From: Sphingobacteriaceae bacterium DW12
Lineage (GTDB): Bacteria > Bacteroidota > Bacteroidia > Sphingobacteriales > Sphingobacteriaceae
Assembly: GCA_000783305.1 (NCBI GenBank)
Contig: JROE01000005.1
Coordinates: 372,001 to 436,000, forward strand
Reading direction: 5' to 3'
Length of the DNA stretch: 64,000 bases
Part shown: positions 44,292 to 53,693 of the stretch, piece after piece
Position numbering within the stretch: position 1 is the first letter of the stretch
Layout: each line of letters opens with the position of its first letter
Made by a program: the position numbers and the translations under genes
Notes under the pieces: generated by a model
The model's database searches: none
Seen by the model: only the letters and a program-made list of their open reading frames with translations
Told to the model about the DNA's origin: nothing

Positions 44292-45023
44292 CTAGCCCCC
44301 TCGCTCTGTCGATTTTTCAAATAAACGGACGAAATGATTGTCCAGATGCTTGCGCATAGCGTTGCGGAAAATTTCTGGATTACCAACTTTTAGAATATCC
44401 ACCAGACCTCGGTGAGAAATGAAAGTCTTGGATTGGCTGGGCTTGCTTAGCATTCCACTAGTATGCACATATTGAAATACGGGCAGGAGCATATGTTGAA
44501 AATCTTTTAACATTTGATTGTTGGAGATTTCGTAAAGTTTACCGTGAAATAACACCTCGTCTTCAATGTTAAATAGCGTAGCATCTGGGTTCGCGGGCTC
44601 ATTTGCAACTATTTTTTCCAAATCTTCGATATCCTGATCTGTGATCTTGTCAAATAATAAATCGGCCATGCCTACTTCTAACACTAGACGCATTTCAAAA
44701 ATATCTTGAAGGGTCTTTTCTGCAAGTATACTTGGATGAAGGGATTTTTTCAACGGAGATAAAAGGTCTGGATTGGTCAATATCGCCCCTCTATGTTTTT
44801 TAGACTCTACGAGTCCCACCATTCTTAACCGTAGCATGGCCTCCCTTACAACGGTCCTGCTAACACCCAATGTCTCCGAAAGCTCGATTTCTTTAGGTAG
44901 CGCATCTCCAACTTTAAAACCCTTGTTGATAAAAAGGTCAATAAGTTTCATTTCTACCTTATCTACCAGACTGGATGTGTCGATAGTGCCTAATTGATCG
45001 ATGATTGACTGTTTTGTGTCCAT
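44292..45023 (-). CDS. GntR/FCD-family regulator, probable repressor of the sialic-acid operon
   Basis: A 243-residue FadR-subfamily regulator. The N-terminal winged helix contains LPKEIELSETLGVSRTVVREAMLRLRMVGLVESKKHRGA, and the C-terminal FCD domain has the metal-ligand pattern NIEDEVLFHGKLYE, SHRGLVDIL and AMRKHLDNHF. It is divergent from the nan operon. The 170 bases between contain two 17-bp near-identical palindromes, one in front of each promoter region. Escherichia coli NanR is of this same family, so a sialic-acid-derived inducer (probably Neu5Ac or ManNAc) is plausible but inferred. Confidence 0.9.
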   Translation of the reverse strand: MDTKQSIIDQLGTIDTSSLVDKVEMKLIDLFINKGFKVGDALPKEIELSETLGVSRTVVREAMLRLRMVGLVESKKHRGAILTNPDLLSPLKKSLHPSILAEKTLQDIFEMRLVLEVGMADLLFDKITDQDIEDLEKIVANEPANPDATLFNIEDEVLFHGKLYEISNNQMLKDFQHMLLPVFQYVHTSGMLSKPSQSKTFISHRGLVDILKVGNPEIFRNAMRKHLDNHFVRLFEKSTERGG

Positions 45024-45072
45024 GCAAGATTGATTAACTGTTTACGAAAATCCGCAAACGCTGCTGAAGAAG

Positions 45073-45080
45073 CAAATATA
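45073..45080 (-). promoter_or_regulatory. Candidate -7 element of the regulator gene
   Basis: Read leftward this is TATATTTG, a perfect consensus, 50 bases before the regulator start. The upstream operator-like palindrome lies about 18 bases further out, over the -33 zone, which would allow autoregulation. Confidence 0.5.
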
Positions 45081-45097
45081 TACAATTTTTGTTTCTA

Positions 45098-45114
45098 ATT
45101 ATGTTATACATAAT
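45098..45114. promoter_or_regulatory. Operator-like palindrome 1 of the nan regulator
   Basis: ATTATGT-TAT-ACATAAT is a perfect inverted repeat. A near-copy (15 of 17 positions) lies at 45162, on the other side of the nan promoter. The shared pattern is ATTATGTwATACwTAAT, and the two centres are 64 bases apart. Confidence 0.65.
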
Positions 45115-45127
45115 ATTAAAAATAAAA

Positions 45128-45157
45128 TTTGTTTTTCCAATATTGTGCCTATATTTG
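45128..45157 (+). promoter_or_regulatory. Promoter of the nan operon
   Basis: TTTG (45128-45131), 18 bases, then TATATTTG (45150-45157). Both boxes and the spacing fit the Bacteroidota TTTG/TAnnTTTG promoter. It lies 36 bases before the SusC start. Confidence 0.75.
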
Positions 45158-45161
45158 CTTT

Positions 45162-45178
45162 ATTATGTAATACTTAAT
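45162..45178. promoter_or_regulatory. Operator-like palindrome 2 of the nan regulator
   Basis: ATTATGTAATACTTAAT differs from copy 1 at two of 17 positions. It covers the expected transcription start just after the -7 box, a good place for repression. Confidence 0.6.
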
Positions 45179-45192
45179 ACAGTATAAACCAC

Positions 45193-48100
45193 ATGAAAAT
45201 AAACCTAACATTCAAAATGATTCCATTGCTAATGGTGTTGCTTGGTAGCTTCACCTATGGATGGGCACAGACCAAAACTATCTCGGGGAAGGTAGTAGAT
45301 CTGTCTACAAAGGAGGTCCTTGCAAAAGTTACCATACTGGTGAAGGGCAGTACTCAGGCCACCCAAACCGATCAAAACGGGGGTTTTTCACTAACAGTCT
45401 CCCCTTCTGCCGTATTGGTTTTTTCTTACACAGGTTACAAGCGGCAAGAAGTTGCTGTTGGCAATCGAACATCACTCGATATCATTCTTGAAGCAGATAT
45501 CCAGACCATGGATGAAGTCGTGATCATGGGATACGGAACGGTAAAGCGCTCTAAAATGACAGCTTCAGTTTCCACTTTGGATAAGAAAGTATTGGAAACT
45601 GGTATGCGGGCTAATCCTGCACAAGCATTAGCTGGAACGATTCCTGGGCTTCGCGTCTCAACCGGGTCAGGTCGTCCCGGAGCCATGGCTAATATTACTT
45701 TACGCGGGGGTACAAACTTTGATGGTACAGGCAGCCCGTTAATTTTGGTAGATGGTCAGGTTCGGAGTAACCTGTCAGATATCAATCCTGAGGAAATCGA
45801 TAGAATCGATGTCCAGAAGGATGCTGCTGCTACCGCTATATACGGTGCGCGCGCCTCTAATGGTGTGGTCATTGTGACGACAAAAAAAGGAAAATCCGGT
45901 TCCTCTTCGCTTGATTTTAAAGTGAATCGTGGTATCAATTACTTAAATATACCCTATGATTTCTTGAACTCGGAAGAATATATTAAATGGAGTCGCTTAG
46001 GCGCTACTGCTGCTATACAAGCAGGTACATTGGCAAATACGGCACTTGGTAATCCAGGTGCTCGCGGGACCGGCAATGTATATTTCGGACCTGATGGCAA
46101 GACGCCCTTAGATGGAAATTATGTGAATGAAGCACGTTGGAGTGTGATGCGGTTGACCGATCAGAATCGTTTTTTGCTAGACCAGGGTTGGAAATCATTG
46201 AAAGATGTCGTTCCTACCAATGCAGCTGGAAACTATGACGCTAATGGTCAGTACTATGACTTGATTTACGAAGATTTTAATTATGGCAATCTCGCATTTC
46301 GTTCACCTGCACCATCACAGGATTACAATCTGGCTTTCTCGGGGGGTAATGACAAAGCGAGTTACTATAGTAATGTCGGAATTTATGATGAAAAAGGATT
46401 ATCGTTAAATACCTTCTATCGTCGGTATAATTTTGCAGTAAATGCGGATTATAAAATCAAGGATTGGATCAAATCGGAATCAAGTATTAATTACACAAGA
46501 GCCAATTGGCGGGATCAAACCCTGACAAACGGCGAGGAAAACTATTGGGGGCGCATGCTCTCTGCACCACCGACGTTGCGTAGCAAAAGCCCTATCACCG
46601 GTGATTGGATTTTGGGACGAGACGCCAGTGATGGCAATCCATTAGTAAATATCGATAAATATATAAGACGCAATCAAAACGATAAATTTACCCTTAGTCA
46701 AGGATTGGTTATTAATTTTTTGCCAGAACTATCCTTGCGCATGAAGGGTATTTTATATTACCACGAGGAGTATGCTGAATCTTTCAATAAGGATTTCAGG
46801 ACTGGCTTCTTAAGCACTACTAATCCCGATGCAGGGTGGAATAGACAGCGAAATAGTGGAGCATCTTTCTGGAGAGATATCCAACAAACCTACAATGCGG
46901 TATTAAACTATAACAAATCATTTGGCAAGCACAACTTAAACGCATTGGCCGGGGGTGAATTTTTTGATTCTTACTATCGTTCAGTAGGAGCCTCTGGCGC
47001 ATTAGCACCTACAGATGATTTCATGTCCTTAGGCTTGACGACCAATACCGCTACCAACCCGACCAGAGGGACATCTTCTTCGCATGAGAATGACCGGATA
47101 ATCTCCCAGTTCGGCCGGGTCAATTATGATTATGCCGATAAGTATTTGTTGTCTGCTACCTTTCGTAATGATGGCATATCTCGTTTGAATTCAGAGAATA
47201 GATGGGGTTTTTTCCCTGCTGCATCTGTGGGTTGGGTCGCAACACGTGAGGATTTTATTCAAGAGCAAGCCCCTTGGTTGGACTTTTTGAAACTTCGGGC
47301 CAGTTGGGGTAAAAATGGTAATATAGGTATCGGCACCAGTCAGGCTATCGGAAAATATGAGGTGCAGGGGTCGTACAATGTTCAGACAGCCTATGACCAA
47401 GTGAGGGGATTCCTATTTGGAAATCCAACATTATCTACCCTCCAGTGGGAAAAAACCAACACTACCGAGGTCGGAATGGATATCGGATTGTTAAATAACC
47501 GACTTAATTTCTCCGCAGCATATTACAACAGGATTACTTCGGACAAATTGGCTTACATTGATTTACCTAGCTCTGCAGGTATCGAACGCATCCGTACTAA
47601 CAATGGGACGATGCGCAATAGAGGTGTCGAATTGGAGTTAGGATACAAAATCATTGACAATGATAAATTTAACTGGACGGTAAATGCCAATGCGGCTTAT
47701 GTTCGCAATAAGATTATCAAGTTGCCTAATAATGGCAACGAATTGAATAGACAAGGTGGCACTCAGGTGTACGATCCGTCTTCAAATGGCCTGATTTGGG
47801 TTGAAGGTATGCAAGAAGGTAAGGAATGGGGCGATGTTTACGGATTTAGGATGAAAGGTATCATCCGTAACGAACAAGATTTAGCAAATTATAATGTGAG
47901 GGATGATGCTGCTGGTGATACTTATAGTATCGGTGGTGCTGCAGGTAAACGAGTGGCTAGTCAAAAAATAATAGCCGAACAAGGATTGACAGGTTATCTG
48001 CCGACACAGTTGGGGGATGCGATCTGGGACGATATCAATGGCGATGGCGTCATCAGTCAAAGCGATCGTGTGAAATTAGGAAATACTTTGCCGAAATGGA

Positions 48101-48576
48101 CAGGTGGCTTCAATACGTCTGTGAGTTACAAAGGAATATCCCTCTTTACGCGGATAGATTTTGCGTTGGGCCATATCCAAATGGACAGGATGAATGTCTG
48201 GTCTTTAGGCTACATGCAAGGAGAGTTTAATGCAGGTTCTATTGTAAAAGATACGTGGACTCCCGACAATCCCAATGCTAAATATCCTAGGTACATGTGG
48301 GCCGATCAATTGAATATGAAAAACTTTGACCGACCTAGTAATCTTTTCTGGGTGAATTCCAGCTATCTAGCATTTAGAGAAGTATCCTTGTCTTATTCAG
48401 TCCCTAGAGAGTGGCTAGGTAAGGCAAAGATAAGTGGTTTGACCCTTACGGCTACAGGACAGAATTTGGGTTATATTTCAAATAAATTGAACGCGCTGCC
48501 CGAACGCACAGGATTCCAAAATAGTGCCTATACCGTACCTACCATGTTGGTGTTCGGAGGTAAGATAACATTTTAA
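45193..48576 (+). CDS. SusC-type TonB-dependent outer-membrane transporter of the nan locus
   Basis: A 1127-residue TonB-dependent barrel. A signal peptide (ends GSFTYGWAQ) is followed by a CarboxypepD-regulatory-like domain (KTISGKVVDLSTKEVLAKVTILVKG), a plug domain (GYGTVKRSKMTASVSTLDKKVLETG, LRGGTNFDGTGSPLILVDGQV) and a barrel ending in VFGGKITF. There is no STN domain, so it does not signal to a FecR, in agreement with control by the cytoplasmic FCD regulator. It partners the SusD that begins 17 bases downstream and would import sialic acids or sialyl-oligosaccharides. Confidence 0.94.
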   Translation: MKINLTFKMIPLLMVLLGSFTYGWAQTKTISGKVVDLSTKEVLAKVTILVKGSTQATQTDQNGGFSLTVSPSAVLVFSYTGYKRQEVAVGNRTSLDIILEADIQTMDEVVIMGYGTVKRSKMTASVSTLDKKVLETGMRANPAQALAGTIPGLRVSTGSGRPGAMANITLRGGTNFDGTGSPLILVDGQVRSNLSDINPEEIDRIDVQKDAAATAIYGARASNGVVIVTTKKGKSGSSSLDFKVNRGINYLNIPYDFLNSEEYIKWSRLGATAAIQAGTLANTALGNPGARGTGNVYFGPDGKTPLDGNYVNEARWSVMRLTDQNRFLLDQGWKSLKDVVPTNAAGNYDANGQYYDLIYEDFNYGNLAFRSPAPSQDYNLAFSGGNDKASYYSNVGIYDEKGLSLNTFYRRYNFAVNADYKIKDWIKSESSINYTRANWRDQTLTNGEENYWGRMLSAPPTLRSKSPITGDWILGRDASDGNPLVNIDKYIRRNQNDKFTLSQGLVINFLPELSLRMKGILYYHEEYAESFNKDFRTGFLSTTNPDAGWNRQRNSGASFWRDIQQTYNAVLNYNKSFGKHNLNALAGGEFFDSYYRSVGASGALAPTDDFMSLGLTTNTATNPTRGTSSSHENDRIISQFGRVNYDYADKYLLSATFRNDGISRLNSENRWGFFPAASVGWVATREDFIQEQAPWLDFLKLRASWGKNGNIGIGTSQAIGKYEVQGSYNVQTAYDQVRGFLFGNPTLSTLQWEKTNTTEVGMDIGLLNNRLNFSAAYYNRITSDKLAYIDLPSSAGIERIRTNNGTMRNRGVELELGYKIIDNDKFNWTVNANAAYVRNKIIKLPNNGNELNRQGGTQVYDPSSNGLIWVEGMQEGKEWGDVYGFRMKGIIRNEQDLANYNVRDDAAGDTYSIGGAAGKRVASQKIIAEQGLTGYLPTQLGDAIWDDINGDGVISQSDRVKLGNTLPKWTGGFNTSVSYKGISLFTRIDFALGHIQMDRMNVWSLGYMQGEFNAGSIVKDTWTPDNPNAKYPRYMWADQLNMKNFDRPSNLFWVNSSYLAFREVSLSYSVPREWLGKAKISGLTLTATGQNLGYISNKLNALPERTGFQNSAYTVPTMLVFGGKITF

Positions 48577-48593
48577 CTAGAGGAGATAAAGTC

Positions 48594-50147
48594 ATGAGAA
48601 AATATATCAAAATAGTAATGATTACATTGTCAGCTTGTGTTTTAACAGCGTGTAATAAAAACTTGGACTTCGTACCTGAAGACTATTTTGCCGATGGAAA
48701 CTATTGGCAAAATGAAACGCAGGTCAATAATTTTATGGTTGGTGTGCACAGCAACCTCAGAGCGCAGCAATTCATGTTATTTCGATTGGGTGAAATGCGC
48801 GGAGGTGGGCTTACTAATGCAGCGAGGATGGAAGTGTCACTCAGTGAATTAGGAGTTATAGAGCACAAAATGACAGAAGTGTCCCCTGGTATAGGGGCAT
48901 GGGCTGGATTTATGAATAGCATTTTGCAAATCAATCTATTTATCAATAAAGTGGAGCCCATATCTTTTTTGTCAACCGACAAAAAAGATATGCTATTAGG
49001 GCAAGCTTATGGGTTGCGAGCATATTACTATTTTCATTTGCTGAGAACCTATGGAGGAGTACCCTTGCGTCTTAGTCCAGATGTTTTAATAGGCAAGCCA
49101 GATGCTGTCAGCTTGCGTTTGGCAAGGTCGTCCGAGATAGATGTGTTAACGGCAATCAAAGCTGACATTGCTAAGTCATTGACACATTTCGGGAGTAGTC
49201 AGGGAAGCAACAAAGCCTATTGGAACTTAAATGCTAGCCGTATGCTGAAAGGTGAAGTATTTCTTTGGTCAGCAAAAGTGTATGGCAATATAGAAGATCT
49301 AACGGAAGCCAAATCTGCACTAAATGCGGTAACAGGCTATAGTTTACTTTCAAATTTTGGAGATGTATTCAAACAAAAGAAAAATGCCGAGATTATCTTT
49401 ACGCTCCCATATGCATTTAATGAGGCTGAGTCGTCAAGTGTGAGTCTATTCCTGTATCCTGTCGCAAATTTTAATGGTATTTACTACAAAGATACGGTTG
49501 ATGTAAATGCACCTAAACTAATCGATCCCCTTAATATAGCCCAAGCGAGTGCCGGAGGTATCCAACGATATGCATACACATATGAACTGTTTAAGTCTTA
49601 TGGTATTCATGATCAGCGACGTAATGCAACATTTTATGATTTCTATGGGATAGATAGGACAGTAACGCCTAATAAGGTTACCATACGAAATACGGTGTTG
49701 ACGAAGTTTATGGGAACTATCAACAATAATATTCGTAACTGGACGGATGACTGGCCAATATATCGCGAGGCTGACAGATTATTGATGTTGGCAGAAATTG
49801 CCAATGCAGAAGGGACCGATCCCGCTAGCTTCATACAACCTATTCGTAATCGAGCTTTCAATGGAGCTGACCCGGCTCCGTTTGTAAATGGGAGCAAAGA
49901 CGCAAACGAGATCGCTATTTTTGAGGAAAGGATGAAGGAATTCGTATGGGAGGGCAAGCGTTGGTACGACATACGCCGCATGAAGTTTGGAAGCGACCCA
50001 TTGGTTTTTAAAACTTCTGGACATCCGTATGGTGTCTTAAATAAAGGATCTGAAGGGTACAAGGTTTTATGGCCCGTTGGTAGGGATGTATGGACGAATG
50101 ATCCTTTGGTGGATCAGACTCCAGGCTACGAAACAACCAAACCCTAG
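48594..50147 (+). CDS. SusD-type surface lipoprotein of the nan locus
   Basis: A 517-residue surface glycan-binding lipoprotein that caps the SusC barrel. The lipoprotein signal ends in VLTAC with the lipidated Cys at residue 20. SusD marks are QAYGLRAYYYFHLLRTYGGVPL (TPR-like) and FEERMKEFVWEGKRWYDIRRMK near the C-terminus. It is the second gene of the nan operon, 17 bases after SusC and 59 before nanA. The specific ligand cannot be read from the sequence. By context it is a sialic acid or sialylated glycan. Confidence 0.93.
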   Translation: MRKYIKIVMITLSACVLTACNKNLDFVPEDYFADGNYWQNETQVNNFMVGVHSNLRAQQFMLFRLGEMRGGGLTNAARMEVSLSELGVIEHKMTEVSPGIGAWAGFMNSILQINLFINKVEPISFLSTDKKDMLLGQAYGLRAYYYFHLLRTYGGVPLRLSPDVLIGKPDAVSLRLARSSEIDVLTAIKADIAKSLTHFGSSQGSNKAYWNLNASRMLKGEVFLWSAKVYGNIEDLTEAKSALNAVTGYSLLSNFGDVFKQKKNAEIIFTLPYAFNEAESSSVSLFLYPVANFNGIYYKDTVDVNAPKLIDPLNIAQASAGGIQRYAYTYELFKSYGIHDQRRNATFYDFYGIDRTVTPNKVTIRNTVLTKFMGTINNNIRNWTDDWPIYREADRLLMLAEIANAEGTDPASFIQPIRNRAFNGADPAPFVNGSKDANEIAIFEERMKEFVWEGKRWYDIRRMKFGSDPLVFKTSGHPYGVLNKGSEGYKVLWPVGRDVWTNDPLVDQTPGYETTKP

Positions 50148-50206
50148 AGGGGATTGGTTTGTTTCAGGATAGTAAATTGTGTTTAGAAAATTAAATAAAA
50201 CTATAT

Positions 50207-51130
50207 ATGCTTAATCACAAAATTGAAGGTTTAATATCCGCACCCTTCACACCTTTTCATGCAAATGGTGAATTGAATTTGGAATTGATTCCCGAATATT
50301 ATCAATCCTTGAAACGCAATGATGTCAAGGGCGCATTTATTTGTGGGTCTACTGGAGAGGGAGTTGCACTCACTTTTGACGAAAAAGTGAGTGTGTTGAA
50401 AGCTTGGACAAGCCTAACGAAAGACGATACAGAATTTGTGTTGATGATGTTTTTGGGCGGCACCAACGTAAAGGAATGTAGGGAATTAGCGATTATTGCA
50501 GAACAAGAAGGCGCAGATGCAATTTCATTTACCTCTCCCTTTTATTTTAAACCTGCGAATGTCACTCAATTGGCTAAGTGTTGTGCCGTCGTTGCTGAGG
50601 CCGCTCCCAATACCGCATTCTATTACTACCATATTCCCGTATTAACTGGTGGTAATTACGCCATGCTTGATTTGCTCAAAGAAGTGGAATCAATAGCCCC
50701 TACATTCAAGGGGATTAAATATACCCATGAAGACTTTATGGATTTCTTGTCCTGTTTGAATTACAAGAATAAAAAGTATGATATGCTTTGGGGGCGAGAC
50801 GAAAATATGTTGTCTTCATTGGTCTTGGGAAGCAAGGGTGCTGTAGGAAGTACATACAATTATGCAGCTCCACTCTATCATGCACTAATTTCGGCTTTTG
50901 AGGCGGGAGATTTTGACAAAGCCAATGAATTACAACAGAAAGCAATTGATATGATTACCTTATTAGGTAAATACGGTGGTATCGCGACGGGCAAAGCCTA
51001 TATGAAGTTAATTGAGCTAGATTGTGGAGAGTTTAGACTGCCCGTACGCAATATGGAAGCTGAGGCTTTCCTACAATTTCGGCAAGACGTTAAGGCCTTG
51101 GGATTTCAGAATTTCAACTCCACAACTTAA
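50207..51130 (+). CDS. nanA: N-acetylneuraminate lyase
   Basis: A 307-residue DapA-superfamily aldolase that cleaves N-acetylneuraminate to ManNAc and pyruvate. The Schiff-base lysine is Lys171 in KGIKYTHEDF, and the substrate-binding YYYHIPVLTGG stretch and GGTNVKECRELA are typical of neuraminate lyases. It is distinct from the DapA-like gene at 11179, where the lysine lies in VKESTRD. It sits between SusD and NanM in the same operon. Confidence 0.93.
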   Translation: MLNHKIEGLISAPFTPFHANGELNLELIPEYYQSLKRNDVKGAFICGSTGEGVALTFDEKVSVLKAWTSLTKDDTEFVLMMFLGGTNVKECRELAIIAEQEGADAISFTSPFYFKPANVTQLAKCCAVVAEAAPNTAFYYYHIPVLTGGNYAMLDLLKEVESIAPTFKGIKYTHEDFMDFLSCLNYKNKKYDMLWGRDENMLSSLVLGSKGAVGSTYNYAAPLYHALISAFEAGDFDKANELQQKAIDMITLLGKYGGIATGKAYMKLIELDCGEFRLPVRNMEAEAFLQFRQDVKALGFQNFNSTT

Positions 51131-51140
51131 AGCACATCGT

Positions 51141-52277
51141 ATGAAATCTCTCACACTACTTTCCAGCTTGATGGTATTTGCAATGGTCCCATTAATAAGT
51201 AAATCTCAGGAGCATGGTGCTGTCATCGACTGGTCCATTGGGCTCGAGTTGCCTCGTCAACAGGGAATGCCGCACAAAGGGTTGGCAGGTCCACTGGTAG
51301 GTGTTCAAGATGATTTTTTGTGTATAGGAGGAGGAGCGAATTTTCCATTGCAGATGCCCTGGGAGGGTGGAAGCAAAGAGTATCATCGTGATTTCTTTAT
51401 CTACAAACAACATGCAGGTCAAGTACGGTTTGTCCAAAGCCTGCTTTTGCCATTTTCTTGGGCATATGGCGCCAGTGTGAGCTCTTCAAATGGAATCTTC
51501 ATCCTCGGAGGCGAGAATGAAACAGGATTATTGTCCTCCTGCTATATTTTGAAATATGACCCTGTTAGGAAAGCTCTCGAACTGCAAGAACTTCCGGCCC
51601 TTCCGTTTGCCATTACCAATGCCGGAGCATCCATTGTAGGAGACCATCTGTATCTAGCGGGAGGTGAGCTACAAGAGGGGGTTTCTAACGCATTATATGT
51701 TTTGAATCTTAAAAAGACAGCTCTAGGGTGGGTACATGTTGCTGATTTGCCTTATGAGGTGTCCCATCTTCAACTCCTTTCCGATCGTCATGCACTGTAT
51801 TTAGTAGGCGGTCGCAAGAGAAACCTCGGCATGGTAAGCGACATCTATGATGGTCTTTGGAAATTCGATCTTAAGACGCACCAGTGGAAAGCATTACAAT
51901 CTATGCCTCAAAAATCGGCGGCAGGTACGGCTCTTTTGCTCTCTGACGGAGGTCTTTGGGTATTCAGCGGGGACGATGGGAGCACCTTTGGAAAAGTAGA
52001 GACCCTTCTTGCTTCCATATCCATGGAAGCAGATTCGGTCAAAAGAGCTGATTTAATCAAACAAAAAAATCTCATGCAGGAACAACATCCTGGTTTTGGG
52101 CAGCAAATATGGCGTTATGATTTCAAACGGAATGTCTGGGATAAAGCTGGCGAATTGCCCACTAAGGGGCCGGTCACCACTACCGCTGTGCGATGGGGAA
52201 AACACGTTGTTATTCCAAGTGGAGAGATAAAAGCAGGTGTACGGACAGCAAAAATAATTTGTGGTCAACTTCAATAA
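51141..52277 (+). CDS. nanM: N-acetylneuraminate epimerase-like Kelch protein, exported
   Basis: A 378-residue exported beta-propeller. I start at the ATG at 51141, which opens a signal peptide (MKSLTLLSSLMVFAMVPLISKSQEHG). The longer frame from 51024 lies inside nanA and is not a likely start. Kelch repeats are visible (GIFILGGENETGLLSSCYIL, HLYLAGGELQEGVSNALYVL, ALYLVGGRKRNLGMVSDIY). NanM converts alpha- to beta-Neu5Ac in the periplasm and speeds up uptake. Its start is 10 bases after the nanA stop. Confidence 0.9.
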   Translation: MKSLTLLSSLMVFAMVPLISKSQEHGAVIDWSIGLELPRQQGMPHKGLAGPLVGVQDDFLCIGGGANFPLQMPWEGGSKEYHRDFFIYKQHAGQVRFVQSLLLPFSWAYGASVSSSNGIFILGGENETGLLSSCYILKYDPVRKALELQELPALPFAITNAGASIVGDHLYLAGGELQEGVSNALYVLNLKKTALGWVHVADLPYEVSHLQLLSDRHALYLVGGRKRNLGMVSDIYDGLWKFDLKTHQWKALQSMPQKSAAGTALLLSDGGLWVFSGDDGSTFGKVETLLASISMEADSVKRADLIKQKNLMQEQHPGFGQQIWRYDFKRNVWDKAGELPTKGPVTTTAVRWGKHVVIPSGEIKAGVRTAKIICGQLQ

Positions 52278-52304
52278 GAATCACTAATCTATAAACTAAA
52301 GAAG

Positions 52305-53543
52305 ATGATAAAGTCATTAAGTACAAAAAAATATTACCCTTGGATTGTGGTTGCCCTCCTGTGGATTGTTGCGTTGCTCAACTATTTGGATCGGCAGATG
52401 CTATCCACTATGCGTCCTGCGATGGAAATCGACATTGCAGAACTCCGTATGGCGACTAATTTTGGATACTTAATGGCTATCTTTCTTTGGATTTATGGGC
52501 TGATGAGTCCTGTTGCAGGAGTGATTGCTGACAAGATTAACCGTAAATGGTTGATCGTTGGTAGCTTGTTCGTTTGGTCGGCGGTTACCTTCGGAATGGG
52601 ATTTGCCACTACCTATAATCAGCTCTATGTATTAAGAGCGATCATGGGCGTGAGTGAGGCACTTTATATTCCGGCAGGTCTGTCGCTCATAGCTGATTAT
52701 CATTCGGATAAGACCAGGTCTTTGGCGGTAGGGATTCACATGACTGGGCTCTACTTTGGACAAGCTCTCGGTGGGTTTGGAGCCACGGTCGCCGCAAATT
52801 ATTCTTGGCATTTGACCTTTAAAATTTTTGGACTTGTCGGCATCATTTATGCGTTTGTACTTGTTTTTACCTTGTTCGAGACACGTAGTCATACCAAAGC
52901 CGTGACGGATACAGCCCCCAGCGTTCCGTTATGGAAAGGTTTCTCCGTATTGCTATCTAATATCTCTTTTTGGGTGATACTACTTTATTTTGCTGCCCCT
53001 AGTTTACCTGGATGGGCGACAAAAAATTGGCTGCCTACACTCTTTGCTGACAATCTCAATATACCCATGACCCAAGCAGGTCCCTTATCGACGATGACTA
53101 TTGCCATATCCTCCTTTTTAGGGGTGATTCTTGGGGGCATATTATCCGATAGATGGGTGCAAAAGAATAAAAAGGGCAGGATTTATACCAGTGCTATAGG
53201 ACTAGGATTGACTATACCTGCCCTTTTTTTAATTGGCTATGGTAACCAAGTTTGGACCATCGTAGCCGCCGGGTTGACGTTTGGCTTTGGTTTTGGCATG
53301 TTCGACGCCAATAATATGCCCATCCTCTGCCAGTTTGTGTCTCCTAAGTACAGAGCCACGGCCTATGGAACGATGAATATGGTAGGCGTGATGGCCGGAG
53401 CGTACATTACAAGGGCTTTGGGTGCATCGGCAGACTCTGGCCGTTTGGGACGTGATTTTGCATTGCTGGCCATTGTTGTGTTTGTGGTATTGATTATCCA
53501 ATTGGCTGTTTTAAAACCTAGAGAATACGAAGCGGTTGAATAG
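52305..53543 (+). CDS. nanT: Major facilitator transporter, probable sialic-acid permease
   Basis: A 412-residue MFS protein with about 12 membrane segments. MFS motif A-like stretches are GVIADKINRKWLIVG after TM2 and GGILSDRWVQKNKKGR after TM8, and LLNYLDRQMLSTMRPAM is the N-terminal D-R motif of the anion:cation symporter subgroup. It is the fifth gene of the nan operon, 27 bases after nanM, and would carry Neu5Ac over the inner membrane. The symbol is by analogy with the NanT of Bacteroides; hexuronate carriers belong to the same group. Confidence 0.85.
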   Translation: MIKSLSTKKYYPWIVVALLWIVALLNYLDRQMLSTMRPAMEIDIAELRMATNFGYLMAIFLWIYGLMSPVAGVIADKINRKWLIVGSLFVWSAVTFGMGFATTYNQLYVLRAIMGVSEALYIPAGLSLIADYHSDKTRSLAVGIHMTGLYFGQALGGFGATVAANYSWHLTFKIFGLVGIIYAFVLVFTLFETRSHTKAVTDTAPSVPLWKGFSVLLSNISFWVILLYFAAPSLPGWATKNWLPTLFADNLNIPMTQAGPLSTMTIAISSFLGVILGGILSDRWVQKNKKGRIYTSAIGLGLTIPALFLIGYGNQVWTIVAAGLTFGFGFGMFDANNMPILCQFVSPKYRATAYGTMNMVGVMAGAYITRALGASADSGRLGRDFALLAIVVFVVLIIQLAVLKPREYEAVE

Positions 53544-53693
53544 CACATTATGATTTCTAGAGCCGATGGAAAGCCTAGGATAGGCACAAAGACACGGGGA
53601 TGGTTGGTTTGTCTACGGGGATAGAACATTCGCTAATTTAGAAAATGAAGCAGATGTCCCTGTTTCCACTTTTAACTTTAATATAAAAGAATA

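Noticed and set aside
51024..51140. Upstream extension of NanM inside nanA
   Set aside because: The extra residues copy out-of-frame nanA sequence, whereas the ATG at 51141 opens a proper signal peptide.
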